From positions 1 to 5,697 of the forward strand of contig DALTWN010000071.1 in NCBI GenBank assembly GCA_029987045.1: a stretch of DNA of 5,697 bases, in the 5' to 3' direction. A model generated the notes under the pieces. The model was not told where the DNA came from and did not search any database. It was given only the letters and a program-made list of their open reading frames with translations. The translations under genes and the position numbers were made by a program. Shown one piece after another: positions 1 through 5,638 of the stretch; positions within the stretch are counted from its first letter, which is position 1; every line of letters starts with the position of its first letter. This DNA is from Methanocorpusculum sp. (GTDB lineage: Archaea; Halobacteriota; Methanomicrobia; Methanomicrobiales; Methanocorpusculaceae).

Positions 1-320
1 GTTATGAGGGTCCGATAGACTTCTTTGATTCTGATATGCCGCGGATACAGACTGATGAACTGGGAAAATGTTGCTGCCGACGTCGATTCCATGTCCTTCA
101 GCCTGCACCAGATCGCTACCCCTTTCGCTTTTGGCGATTCTGTGGTGATATCGATGATTTTTGCAATCCGTTTGAGTTCTTCCCGCCACATGATCGGCAG
201 TGATTCCTTTCTGCGTATGGTATCCCTGATCATTCCGCCGGGGTAGGGATAGTCCTGATATGACTCGGAAAGACTTCGGATTATATTTTCGGCATGAGGT
301 ATCGAGAGTGATTTCACCAT
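1..320 (-). CDS. Hypothetical protein, N-terminal part, runs off the left edge
   Basis: Reading the minus strand from the ATG at 318-320 gives 106 codons with no stop to the window edge. The protein begins MVKSLSIPHAENIIRSLSES and continues as a soluble, charged, mostly helical-looking sequence with a basic stretch around residues 45-56 (REELKRIAKIID). I see no signal peptide, membrane segment or metal motif, and only one Cys, at about residue 70. I do not recognise the family. The start is favoured because an in-frame TAA lies upstream at 342-344 and a TATA-like element sits at 349-360, the usual archaeal distance for a very short leader. Two in-frame TTG codons (327-332) are weaker alternatives. 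There is no clear Shine-Dalgarno site. It lies 87 bases downstream of the lipoprotein gene on the same strand, but the T-tract between them and its own promoter suggest separate transcription. The overlapping plus-strand frame at 25-246 is its shadow. Confidence 0.72.
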   Translation of the reverse strand, partial: MVKSLSIPHAENIIRSLSESYQDYPYPGGMIRDTIRRKESLPIMWREELKRIAKIIDITTESPKAKGVAIWCRLKDMESTSAATFSQFISLYPRHIRIKEVYRTLI

Positions 321-348
321 AGGATGCAACAATGATGTGTTTTACGCG

Positions 349-360
349 ATTAAATAGTTG
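349..360 (-). promoter_or_regulatory. Candidate box A promoter for the edge gene
   Basis: The minus strand reads CAACTATTTAAT, centred about 33 bases before the ATG at 320. With the usual archaeal spacing of about 25-27 bases to the start of transcription, the leader would be under 10 bases. The same CAACTATTTA string occurs before the lipoprotein gene. Confidence 0.5.
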
Positions 361-385
361 TCAGCCGGTTCGCCGGACCGGTGTT

Positions 386-400
386 GGAAAAAGAAAAGGA
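386..400 (-). terminator. Oligo-T terminator after the lipoprotein gene
   Basis: Seven bases after the lipoprotein stop, the minus strand carries TCCTTTTCTTTTTCC. A T-rich tract right after a stop codon is the normal archaeal intrinsic termination signal and needs no hairpin. A CCGG-rich segment that can fold (365-381) follows just downstream. Confidence 0.6.
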
Positions 401-407
401 TGAATGA

Positions 408-1100
408 TCAGGTACGCGAGTACTGGTCGCCGTCATGGTCGAGGACGCCATTGACGATGCGTACCGTGTCGTCATCTTCCGCATATCCGTCGTTATAGGC
501 AATGAGATAACAGGATCCTACCGGCACCCAGGTGAACGGTTCTGTGGTGATCGTTCCTTTGGCTTTTATCTTCGATTTCACGCCGGATCCATCCGCTTTG
601 AACTCGAGGGTCTTTGTATCCAGACCTTTTTTCTTGAGTTCGTAGGTTTCCCAGGTACCGACGATTTCCGGATGGTCCTGCGGTTTTGCCACCGGTGTGG
701 ATACGACTGGCAGCGATCCCTGCTGGGTGCACTGGTAATACTTGCCGTCATGGGTGAGTTTGCCGTCACCGGTCAGCGTGAACGTATCGATATCTCCGTC
801 GTCGAAGGTACAGAGGAAATGACAGTTGTCCGGCTGTTCCCAGGTGAATCTGCGTAGCGAGATATCACCGTATCCTTTATCCGTCCGCTTTTCACCGGTG
901 CCGTCCGGATGGAACACCATGGTGAATGTTTTTATGACCCCGTCGTCGTTCTCGGAAAATGTCCAGATTGCATCCGCGGGTGCCGATGCGGCGGATGCCT
1001 GCTGGTTGCCGGTAGTCGTCGACGTACATCCGGCCGCGAAGATACTCCCGATGATGACGATCGTCAGTGCCAGAACAAGGGTCAGTTTCTTGAGGTGCAT
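408..1100 (-). CDS. Secreted lipoprotein with two tandem lipocalin-like domains
   Basis: The 230-residue protein starts with a lysine-bearing signal peptide (K4, K5), a hydrophobic core at residues 6-22 and a lipobox AAGC with C25 as the predicted lipidated residue. It should therefore be anchored outside the cytoplasmic membrane. A Ser/Thr/Ala/Gln-rich linker covers about 26-44. Two copies of one domain follow, about W46-T125 and W150-T230. Shared marks in order are an opening Trp, DG(T/S)G at 66-69 and 170-173, FTW at 85-87 and 189-191, Cys at 93 and 197, and a closing L-x-HDG-xx-Y at 115-122 and 220-228. This pattern (Trp, strand, DGxG turn, FTW, closing Tyr) resembles small lipocalin-like beta-barrel domains; that fold is an inference. 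Substrate and role are unknown. C97 and C124 have no partners in the second copy. The start is set by the signal peptide, and a box A at 1126-1136 leaves almost no leader. Confidence 0.85.
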   Translation of the reverse strand: MHLKKLTLVLALTIVIIGSIFAAGCTSTTTGNQQASAASAPADAIWTFSENDDGVIKTFTMVFHPDGTGEKRTDKGYGDISLRRFTWEQPDNCHFLCTFDDGDIDTFTLTGDGKLTHDGKYYQCTQQGSLPVVSTPVAKPQDHPEIVGTWETYELKKKGLDTKTLEFKADGSGVKSKIKAKGTITTEPFTWVPVGSCYLIAYNDGYAEDDDTVRIVNGVLDHDGDQYSRT

Positions 1101-1125
1101 TTGTATTCAAGTTTTGCAGGTACGG

Positions 1126-1136
1126 ATAAATAGTTG
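1126..1136 (-). promoter_or_regulatory. Candidate box A promoter for the lipoprotein gene
   Basis: The minus strand reads CAACTATTTAT, centred about 30 bases before the ATG at 1100, so transcription should begin within a few bases of the start codon (leaderless or nearly so). An A10 run (1149-1158 on the complement) lies just upstream. Confidence 0.5.
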
Positions 1137-1147
1137 CCGGCACGTGC
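1136..1147. repeat. Overlapping palindromes GCCGGC and GCACGTGC beside the lipoprotein promoter
   Basis: GCCGGC (1136-1141) and GCACGTGC (1140-1147) are perfect palindromes overlapping by two bases. They abut the upstream side of the lipoprotein box A, where transcription factor B and regulators bind in archaea. They may be an operator; chance cannot be excluded for such short sites. Confidence 0.4.
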
Positions 1148-1169
1148 GTTTTTTTTTTCAAAATAGCGA

Positions 1170-1191
1170 TAGGTTTTATCTATGAAACCTA
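1170..1191. repeat. Inverted repeat TAGGTTT / AAACCTA
   Basis: Seven-base arms at 1170-1176 and 1185-1191 are separated by eight bases. It lies in the gap between exporter and lipoprotein. No T-tract follows on either strand at the right place, so a terminator role is not supported. Confidence 0.35.
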
Positions 1192-1205
1192 CGTATAATA
1201 TAGTA

Positions 1206-1257
1206 ATTGTCTCCCCTGGGAAGTCGACATCCTCTCCGACTTCATGCGCGAGACAAT
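1206..1257. repeat. Nested inverted repeat downstream of the exporter gene
   Basis: Outer arms ATTGTCTC (1206-1213) and GAGACAAT (1250-1257) are perfectly complementary. Inside them, GAAGTCG (1220-1226) and CGACTTC (1237-1243) are also perfectly complementary around a ten-base loop. The two stems are separated by six bases on each side, giving a symmetrical extended hairpin. It begins ten bases after the exporter stop codon on the minus strand, so it would form the 3' end of that transcript. No oligo-T tract follows, so it may be a processing or stability element rather than a classical terminator. Confidence 0.55.
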
Positions 1258-1267
1258 CCTCTTCTTA

Positions 1268-2701
1268 TCAGCTGTTTTCCGTCTGTTCTGTGCGTTGCTG
1301 CATACGTTTGTTCTTGACCAGGAAGGAGAGAAACGCAGCGATTGCCGAAAGAATGGCGCCTGCAATCATGGTGCCCTGGAATCCGGTGAAGAACAGCGCA
1401 GTCGGCAGATCCGCGAATGAAAGAACGGTTCCTCCTTCGGCAGTGAATGCCGTAAAGAGTGCGGCATACAGGGCGGTGCCGAGAACCGCGGCCAGATAGA
1501 CGATGGCAATGGATATGGTCGATCCGGTTTCACGATCGGATTCCGGCATCTGATCGACGATCTGTGTGGCTGCAGGTCCGCATGCCATCGCAAGAGATAT
1601 ACCGGTGACAATCAGCGTGAGGATACAGGGAATCAGTCCGAGTGCCGGATTGATGAATGCGAATATCCCGGAAACTCCTGCAAGCATCAGACAGGCGATA
1701 ACACAGAATATCCGGCGTCCGTGTCTGTCGGACCATTTACCGAATGCCGTACCGAGCAGGGCGGTGATGACCGGTTGGATCAGGAGCAGCAGTCCGACGC
1801 CGAGTGCATCTATGCTGAACTGGTTCGTGAAATAGAACGGAAGCAGATAGAGGAGTCCGGAGAAGACGAGCTGGATGATCAGATAGGCGAGAATACTGAA
1901 GGTTACCGGAGGCAGTCTGAACACCCGGATATTGAGAAGGGGATTTGCGGTTTTCCGGACATGGCAGATGAAGTAGATGATGGATATGATACCGAGAACC
2001 AAGCTTGCAATCATCAGCGGGTGCAGGAACCCCATATGCGGGATGCGTTCGAGAAACAGCGTTGCCGCAATCATTGCAATGAAGAGAGCGATCGCTCCTT
2101 TTATGTCGAAGGAGTTCCTGGCTGCATCGAATGTTTCCGTACCTTTCGGCATGATTTTCAGAATATAAATGAGTGCTGCAATGCCGATCGGGACATTGAT
2201 CCAGAAGACCCAGTGCCAGGAAAGCAGATGGGTCAGGACACCGCCGAGAGCCGGTCCGAGAGCGAATCCGGTGAACGTCGCCGCAGCCATGAGGCCGAAT
2301 GCGAATCCGAGATATTCACGTGGCAGGTATTTGAGACAGATTATCGGTGCACAGGCGATGATCATCGAACCGCCAAGGCCTTGCAGAAACCGTGCGGCGA
2401 TCAGAACCGGAAATGTCGGTGCAAATCCGCAGATGAGCGAGGCAAGGGTGAACAGGAAGAATCCGGTGATGAAGAGACGTTTGAGCATGCCTTTTGCCGC
2501 AAGGTTGCCGAAAATGAGAATCGTTCCGGCGATGATGAGCAGATACGCTATCGCGGTCCATGAAACGGTTCCGGTATCGATACCGAAGGTATCTGCCATG
2601 GTCGGCAGTGCGACATTGACGATCGAGCCGTCGAGTCCATCCATTAGGCATGCGATAAAGACGGCAATGAGAAGCAGGATGGACTGACGGTGCATGCGCA
2701 T
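1268..2701 (-). CDS. DHA2-type major facilitator multidrug exporter (EmrB/QacA-like)
   Basis: The 477-residue length and about 14 hydrophobic segments (roughly 8-20, 47-65, 76-94, 97-122, 130-155, 161-183, 200-216, 226-246, 265-291, 299-320, 331-350, 353-377, 395-419, 434-463) match the 14-helix drug:proton antiporter-2 family in the cytoplasmic membrane. Family marks are the D1 motif LDGSIVNVALP (23-33), motif B R104 in ARFLQGLGG, and motif C GFALGPALGGVL (145-156). Motif A between helices 2 and 3 is degenerate (GNLAAKGMLKR, 65-75), lacking the usual Asp and Gly-Arg-Arg, whereas a good copy, GKWSDRHGRR, stands at 321-330. The tail is short and polar. The substrate cannot be read from sequence; export of drugs or toxic metabolites by proton exchange is family knowledge. 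ATG at 2701 is used; an in-frame ATG at 2695 is equally possible. Transcribed away from the iron-sulfur gene at 2787. Confidence 0.88.
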   Translation of the reverse strand: MRMHRQSILLLIAVFIACLMDGLDGSIVNVALPTMADTFGIDTGTVSWTAIAYLLIIAGTILIFGNLAAKGMLKRLFITGFFLFTLASLICGFAPTFPVLIAARFLQGLGGSMIIACAPIICLKYLPREYLGFAFGLMAAATFTGFALGPALGGVLTHLLSWHWVFWINVPIGIAALIYILKIMPKGTETFDAARNSFDIKGAIALFIAMIAATLFLERIPHMGFLHPLMIASLVLGIISIIYFICHVRKTANPLLNIRVFRLPPVTFSILAYLIIQLVFSGLLYLLPFYFTNQFSIDALGVGLLLLIQPVITALLGTAFGKWSDRHGRRIFCVIACLMLAGVSGIFAFINPALGLIPCILTLIVTGISLAMACGPAATQIVDQMPESDRETGSTISIAIVYLAAVLGTALYAALFTAFTAEGGTVLSFADLPTALFFTGFQGTMIAGAILSAIAAFLSFLVKNKRMQQRTEQTENS

Positions 2702-2731
2702 GGATTGTGTTCAAACATATCACGTTTAATC

Positions 2732-2740
2732 CTTAAATAG
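2732..2740. promoter_or_regulatory. TATA element in the divergent gap, readable both ways
   Basis: The plus strand reads CTTAAATAG and the minus strand CTATTTAAG. On the minus strand it is about 36 bases before the exporter ATG. On the plus strand it is about 50 bases before the iron-sulfur gene ATG, giving a leader near 25 bases. The near-symmetry means one site might serve both genes. A GTGAT resembling a ribosome site (minus strand, 2719-2723) lies about 17 bases before the exporter start, too far to be convincing. Confidence 0.4.
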
Positions 2741-2745
2741 ACTGG

Positions 2746-2758
2746 CAGGGAAACCCTG
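2746..2758. repeat. Perfect dyad CAGGG-AAA-CCCTG
   Basis: Five-base arms around a three-base centre, placed just after the shared TATA element and near the expected plus-strand transcription start of the iron-sulfur gene. Position suits an operator or a 5'-leader hairpin. Confidence 0.4.
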
Positions 2759-2772
2759 AATAGCGAGCACCG

Positions 2773-2783
2773 CCTATCATAGG
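2773..2783. repeat. Perfect dyad CCTAT-C-ATAGG before the iron-sulfur gene
   Basis: Eleven bases, symmetrical about one C, ending three bases before the ATG at 2787. Its right arm includes AGG, the only Shine-Dalgarno-like bases available, at an unusually short spacing. A protein or RNA fold here could control translation or transcription. Confidence 0.4.
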
Positions 2784-2786
2784 AAC

Positions 2787-3890
2787 ATGGAAGATGTCTA
2801 TATCGCCCGTGCGGGAGCTCTGGGAGAAGCCCGCAATATGGATCATAAGATAGCTCTGCTCTGCAAGGCAGCAGGTCTCGACCTGGCCGTATCCCCCGGT
2901 GACCTGACGGCAGTCAAGGTGCATTTCGGCGAACGCGGCAACGATGCGTTCGTCAATCCGATCCATGTCGCCTCCGTTGTCCGCCAGATCATGTCCTGCG
3001 GCGCAAAACCGTTTGTGACCGATACGAATACCCTCTATATGGGCGGCAGACGCAACTCGGTCGATCATCTGGAGACCGCCGCCCGGCATGGATTCACCTG
3101 GCCGGTGCTTCCGTGTCCGGTCATCATCGCCGACGGGCTGAAAGGAGATAATTCCCGGGAAGTCGAGGTATACGGCAAGCATTTCGATTCCGTCATGATT
3201 GCGTCGGATATCGTCGCCGCCGATTCGATGGTGGTCGTTTCCCATTTCAAGGGCCATGAAGTCGCCGGATTCGGCGGAGCTATCAAGAATCTCGGCATGG
3301 GCTGTGCCGCCAACGCGGGAAAACGCGCCCAGCATACGGTAAAACCGCTGATTCTTCCGGAAAAATGCGTTACCTGCGGAGCATGCATCAATGCCTGTCC
3401 GGAATTCTGCATCTCGCTTGCCGGGTCGTCGATCGCCATCGATACGGACCGCTGCATCGGCTGTCTGATGTGCATGAACACCTGTCCCCAGCGTGCGATC
3501 GATCTCGACTGGCTGGATGACGGGCCGGCGTTCGTCGAGCGGATGGCGGACTATGCCGCGGGAGCGGTCGCCAACAAGACCGGCAAACTGTTCTTCATCA
3601 ATTTCCTGACCGACATCACGCCGCACTGCGACTGTACGCCCTGGAACGATATCCCGATCGTTCCCGATATCGGCATTCTCGCATCCCGCGATCCGGTGGC
3701 ACTCGATCATGCCTGTTTCGACCTGGTCAACGGTGCGGAAGGAATCCACGGGTCGCTGCTCCCGGACCATCACCATGCAGGTGAAGAGAAATTCACCCGT
3801 GTCTGGCCCGGAACCGATCCAGAACTCCAGCTTTCCGCCGCCGAATCGATGGGTGTCGGACACCGGGAATACCGCCTGAAAGAGGTTTAA
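2787..3890 (+). CDS. DUF362-type iron-sulfur protein with a 2[4Fe-4S] ferredoxin domain (COG2768-like)
   Basis: The 367-residue cytoplasmic protein has an N-terminal DUF362-type region (about 40-190). It carries KVHFGERGNDAFV (44-56), VTDTNTLYMGGRRN (77-90) and the conserved HFKGHEVAGFGGAIKNLGMG (153-172). A bacterial-type ferredoxin domain follows with two complete Cys motifs, C194-x2-C197-x2-C200-x3-C204-P and C223-x2-C226-x2-C229-x3-C233-P. They can hold two [4Fe-4S] clusters and carry electrons. The C-terminal part resumes the DUF362-like fold with DPVALDHACFDLVNG (302-316). Extra possible ligands are H280, C281, C283 and H328-H330. The family is common in methanogens and anaerobes and has no established reaction; an oxidoreductase or cofactor-related role is inference. 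The ATG at 2787 is the natural start, although its ribosome site is weak. It diverges from the exporter and ends in a hairpin plus T-tract. Confidence 0.9.
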   Translation: MEDVYIARAGALGEARNMDHKIALLCKAAGLDLAVSPGDLTAVKVHFGERGNDAFVNPIHVASVVRQIMSCGAKPFVTDTNTLYMGGRRNSVDHLETAARHGFTWPVLPCPVIIADGLKGDNSREVEVYGKHFDSVMIASDIVAADSMVVVSHFKGHEVAGFGGAIKNLGMGCAANAGKRAQHTVKPLILPEKCVTCGACINACPEFCISLAGSSIAIDTDRCIGCLMCMNTCPQRAIDLDWLDDGPAFVERMADYAAGAVANKTGKLFFINFLTDITPHCDCTPWNDIPIVPDIGILASRDPVALDHACFDLVNGAEGIHGSLLPDHHHAGEEKFTRVWPGTDPELQLSAAESMGVGHREYRLKEV

Positions 3891-3913
3891 ATCCCTTTCA
3901 GACACCTGTTTTT
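3876..3913 (+). terminator. Hairpin and T-tract terminator of the iron-sulfur gene
   Basis: CTGAAAG (3876-3882) and CTTTCAG (3895-3901) form a seven-base stem that overlaps the stop codon, and a T5 run follows at 3909-3913. A second small perfect hairpin, GCCGT-CAA-ACGGC, lies at 3921-3933 without its own T-tract. Confidence 0.6.
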
Positions 3914-3962
3914 GCCACTCGCCGTCAAACGGCCTTCCGTGCGTGATTTGTCCGTCTGCCTG

Positions 3963-3970
3963 ATTTATCT
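3963..3970 (+). promoter_or_regulatory. Candidate box A promoter for the parvulin-HEAT operon
   Basis: ATTTATCT is centred about 33 bases before the parvulin ATG, placing transcription start close to 3992. A possible Shine-Dalgarno AGGA at 3990-3993, five bases before the ATG, would then sit at the very 5' end of the RNA, so either the true start site is further upstream or that AGGA is not used. Confidence 0.4.
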
Positions 3971-3998
3971 TCTTCTGCGTGCATAATGTAGGAATACT

Positions 3999-4280
3999 AT
4001 GGTACGCGTAAAAGCATCTCATATCCTTGTAAAGACCGAAAACGAGGCAAAACAGATCATGCAGAAACTGTCCGCAGGCGATGATTTCGCAAAGCTCGCG
4101 AAACTGTATTCCCAGTGTCCGTCGGGAAGTCAGGGCGGTGACCTTGGTTATTTCGGCAAGGGACAGATGGTGAAGCCGTTCGAGGATGCCTGTTTCAAGG
4201 CGAAGGCGGGAGATGTTGTCGGACCGGTAAAGACCCAGTTCGGCTGGCATGTCATCAAAGTCACCGATGTAAAGAACTAA
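3999..4280 (+). CDS. ppiC: Parvulin-type peptidyl-prolyl cis-trans isomerase, stand-alone domain
   Basis: At 93 residues this is a single parvulin domain, the same length as E. coli Par10/PpiC and strongly like it. Visible marks are ASHILVK (6-12), LAKLYSQCPSGSQGGDLGYF (33-52), GQMVKPFEDACF (55-66) and TQFGWHVIKV (79-88). The active-site positions of the family are present: H8 and H84 (the paired histidines), C40, and the proline pocket residues M57 and F61. The basic residues that let Pin1 bind phosphoserine are not seen, so general isomerisation of prolyl bonds, not phospho-specific, is expected. There is no signal peptide or membrane segment, so it acts in the cytoplasm, unlike SurA or PrsA. 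It is the first gene of a likely operon with the HEAT-repeat protein 13 bases downstream. The symbol follows the E. coli homologue. Confidence 0.93.
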   Translation: MVRVKASHILVKTENEAKQIMQKLSAGDDFAKLAKLYSQCPSGSQGGDLGYFGKGQMVKPFEDACFKAKAGDVVGPVKTQFGWHVIKVTDVKN

Positions 4281-4293
4281 ATATCCAGAATAA

Positions 4294-5382
4294 ATGAACG
4301 AACGCACATTCACCCGTCTGGTCGGCGACCTGGAATCTCCGGACTTCTCCAAAGTGGAGTCGGCAGCTACGACGCTGTCTGCTCTGCGTGACGAGTCCGC
4401 CCGGGCGTGGATCGATGCGACATTGAAGACGAGCAGTCCTCTTGTCCAGCGGGTGATGCTCTGGGCACTGCAGAACTATCAGATCTCGGATTATGCTCCG
4501 TATACTGCGTATCTGATATCTCCGGATGCCAATGTGCGGGAAGCATGCCAGGTTCTGTTCATGGCAGGCGGTATCGCCGGGGTCAAGGCACTGGAATCTG
4601 CGGCGAAGAACGAGAATGCCGAGATGCAGTATGCGATCGCATCGGTCCTCGGTCTGATCCGCACTCCTGCCGCCGCATTCGTTCTGCAGGGCATGCTCGA
4701 TGCCGAAGATGCCGGTGTCCGTTCCGGTGTCGCGTCGGCTCTATCCGCATATTCCGATGGCGGAACCACCGCGGCATTGTGTGCACATCTTGGCGATGCG
4801 GAGAGCGATGTTGTTCTTTCGCTGCTCTACAGTCTTCGCGACCGTGACCTGTCGACGGAACAGATCGGTCTTGTTCTGCCGCTCATCGCATCGCCGTCAG
4901 CGGAGATCCGTGCCGCCTGTGTGCATGTGCTCGATGCAGTGACGCCGGATACGGTCGGCGCCGATGCGAGTCCGAAGGTCCGCCGTGCATTTGCGGAACG
5001 TACGGCATCGGCGAAACTGCTTGAGAAACTCTGCAGCGATCCGGACGCATCGGTGCGGACTGCTGCGGCGGGTTCTGCCGCGAAACATCATCTGGTGTTC
5101 ACCGATCTGTTCATTTCCATGATGGCCGATGAGAATCCGGGTGTCCGCCGTGCGGCTGCAGAAGCGCTCGGCTCTGTCGGTTCTGCGGACGCGGCACGTG
5201 CAGTTCCGGTGCTGACGGAAGCATTGCATGACAAACGTCCGGGCATCCGTGTGTCTGCCGTGAACGCCCTTGCATCCATCGGCGGTCCGGAGGCGAAGGC
5301 GGCACTCGAAGCGGCACAGGCGGAAAAGATTCCGCTGCTTTCCGGCATCATCAAGAATGCCCTGACCAAATTCGATACCTGA
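4294..5382 (+). CDS. HEAT-repeat (PBS lyase-like) protein
   Basis: The 362-residue protein is an all-helical solenoid of roughly nine or ten HEAT-like repeats of about 30 residues. The clearest units begin with Asp/Pro turns followed by a V-R-x-A pattern: DANVREAC (78-85), EDAGVRSGVASAL (138-150), SAEIRAACVHVL (202-213), DASVRTAAAG (251-260), NPGVRRAAAEALG (281-293) and RPGIRVSAVNALASIG (315-330). The C-terminal repeats fit the consensus best; those at 15-75 and around 169-190 are degenerate. No catalytic motif, signal peptide or membrane helix is visible, so it is probably a cytoplasmic scaffold or adaptor. Resemblance to phycobilin lyases is only in the repeat, and lyase activity is not implied in a methanogen. 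It follows the parvulin by 13 bases without a clear ribosome site, which suggests cotranscription and perhaps coupled translation. It ends at a long T-tract. Confidence 0.88.
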   Translation: MNERTFTRLVGDLESPDFSKVESAATTLSALRDESARAWIDATLKTSSPLVQRVMLWALQNYQISDYAPYTAYLISPDANVREACQVLFMAGGIAGVKALESAAKNENAEMQYAIASVLGLIRTPAAAFVLQGMLDAEDAGVRSGVASALSAYSDGGTTAALCAHLGDAESDVVLSLLYSLRDRDLSTEQIGLVLPLIASPSAEIRAACVHVLDAVTPDTVGADASPKVRRAFAERTASAKLLEKLCSDPDASVRTAAAGSAAKHHLVFTDLFISMMADENPGVRRAAAEALGSVGSADAARAVPVLTEALHDKRPGIRVSAVNALASIGGPEAKAALEAAQAEKIPLLSGIIKNALTKFDT

Positions 5383-5403
5383 TTTTTTCTTCTTCTTTTT
5401 TTT
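5383..5403 (+). terminator. Oligo-T terminator of the parvulin-HEAT operon
   Basis: Immediately after the TGA the plus strand has T6, then short CTT units and a T8 run up to 5403, an uninterrupted pyrimidine tract. This is the strongest archaeal-style termination signal in the window. Confidence 0.75.
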
Positions 5404-5415
5404 CCACTCCTGAAT

Positions 5416-5438
5416 TTCCATCAGAGTATTGGATGGAA
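5416..5438. repeat. Inverted repeat TTCCATC / GATGGAA
   Basis: Perfect seven-base arms around a nine-base loop, starting 13 bases after the operon's T-tract. It could back up termination or stabilise a 3' end. Confidence 0.4.
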
Positions 5439-5520
5439 TCAAAATCGTGAATACTATTTTCTTCGTAGGTTGTTACAAAATGTAGCTCACGTATACAAAG
5501 CATAATCCTAGGGAATGGTC

Positions 5521-5588
5521 TTATTTATTTGAACCGCATTTGCATTGTGGGAATCAGGTGCCCAACTGAGCGTTCCGTTCTGTTTTTT
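5521..5588 (+). promoter_or_regulatory. TATA-like element, hairpin and T6 tract: possible attenuator or short RNA
   Basis: TTATTTATTT (5521-5530) predicts a start near 5552. GGAATCAG (5550-5557) can pair with CTGA (5566-5569) and TTCC (5573-5576), leaving a three-base GCG bulge, and T6 follows at 5583-5588. The order promoter, hairpin, T-tract, then gene start 68 bases later is what a short RNA or a leader attenuator would look like. Each element alone is weak. Confidence 0.3.
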
Positions 5589-5627
5589 GCATGAGGAATG
5601 GCGGTAGGTTGAATACTGAGTGACGGC

Positions 5628-5638
5628 AAATATTTACA
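5628..5638 (+). promoter_or_regulatory. Candidate box A promoter for the gene at 5656
   Basis: AAATATTTACA is centred about 23 bases before the ATG, a spacing that predicts a leaderless transcript starting at or beside the start codon. Confidence 0.45.

Noticed and set aside
25..246. 73-codon plus-strand frame
   Set aside because: It lies wholly within the minus-strand edge gene, which is longer and has a promoter and an upstream in-frame stop; the plus frame has no promoter or ribosome site.
331..340. ATGATGT resembling a box C of a C/D guide RNA
   Set aside because: No matching D box and no internal C'/D' boxes at usual spacing; the bases are explained by the edge gene's promoter and leader.
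365..381. tRNA-like GGTTCG within a CCGG-rich stem
   Set aside because: No acceptor, D or anticodon arms can be placed around it, and the loop is too short for a T-loop.
1149..1158. T10 run on the plus strand as a terminator
   Set aside because: No plus-strand gene ends before it; as A10 on the minus strand it lies in the upstream region of the lipoprotein promoter instead.
1721..2563. 280-codon plus-strand frame within the exporter
   Set aside because: A very hydrophilic, Asp/Glu/Arg-rich product with scattered Cys is the expected mirror of membrane-helix codons; the minus-strand exporter has full family motifs.
2733..4352. 539-codon minus-strand frame across three plus-strand genes
   Set aside because: It is antisense to the iron-sulfur gene, the parvulin and the start of the HEAT gene, all with clear family motifs. 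Its translation shows no recognisable domain; codon bias on the plus strand has removed stops from the opposite frame.
4897..5442. 181-codon minus-strand frame over the HEAT gene
   Set aside because: Its first codons cross the T-tract and read as a lysine run, and the rest is the Arg/Cys/His-rich antisense of the HEAT repeats.
5589..5623. Tiny frame ATG at 5591 ending TGA near 5621
   Set aside because: Only ten codons, with no ribosome site or similarity; such frames are expected by chance.
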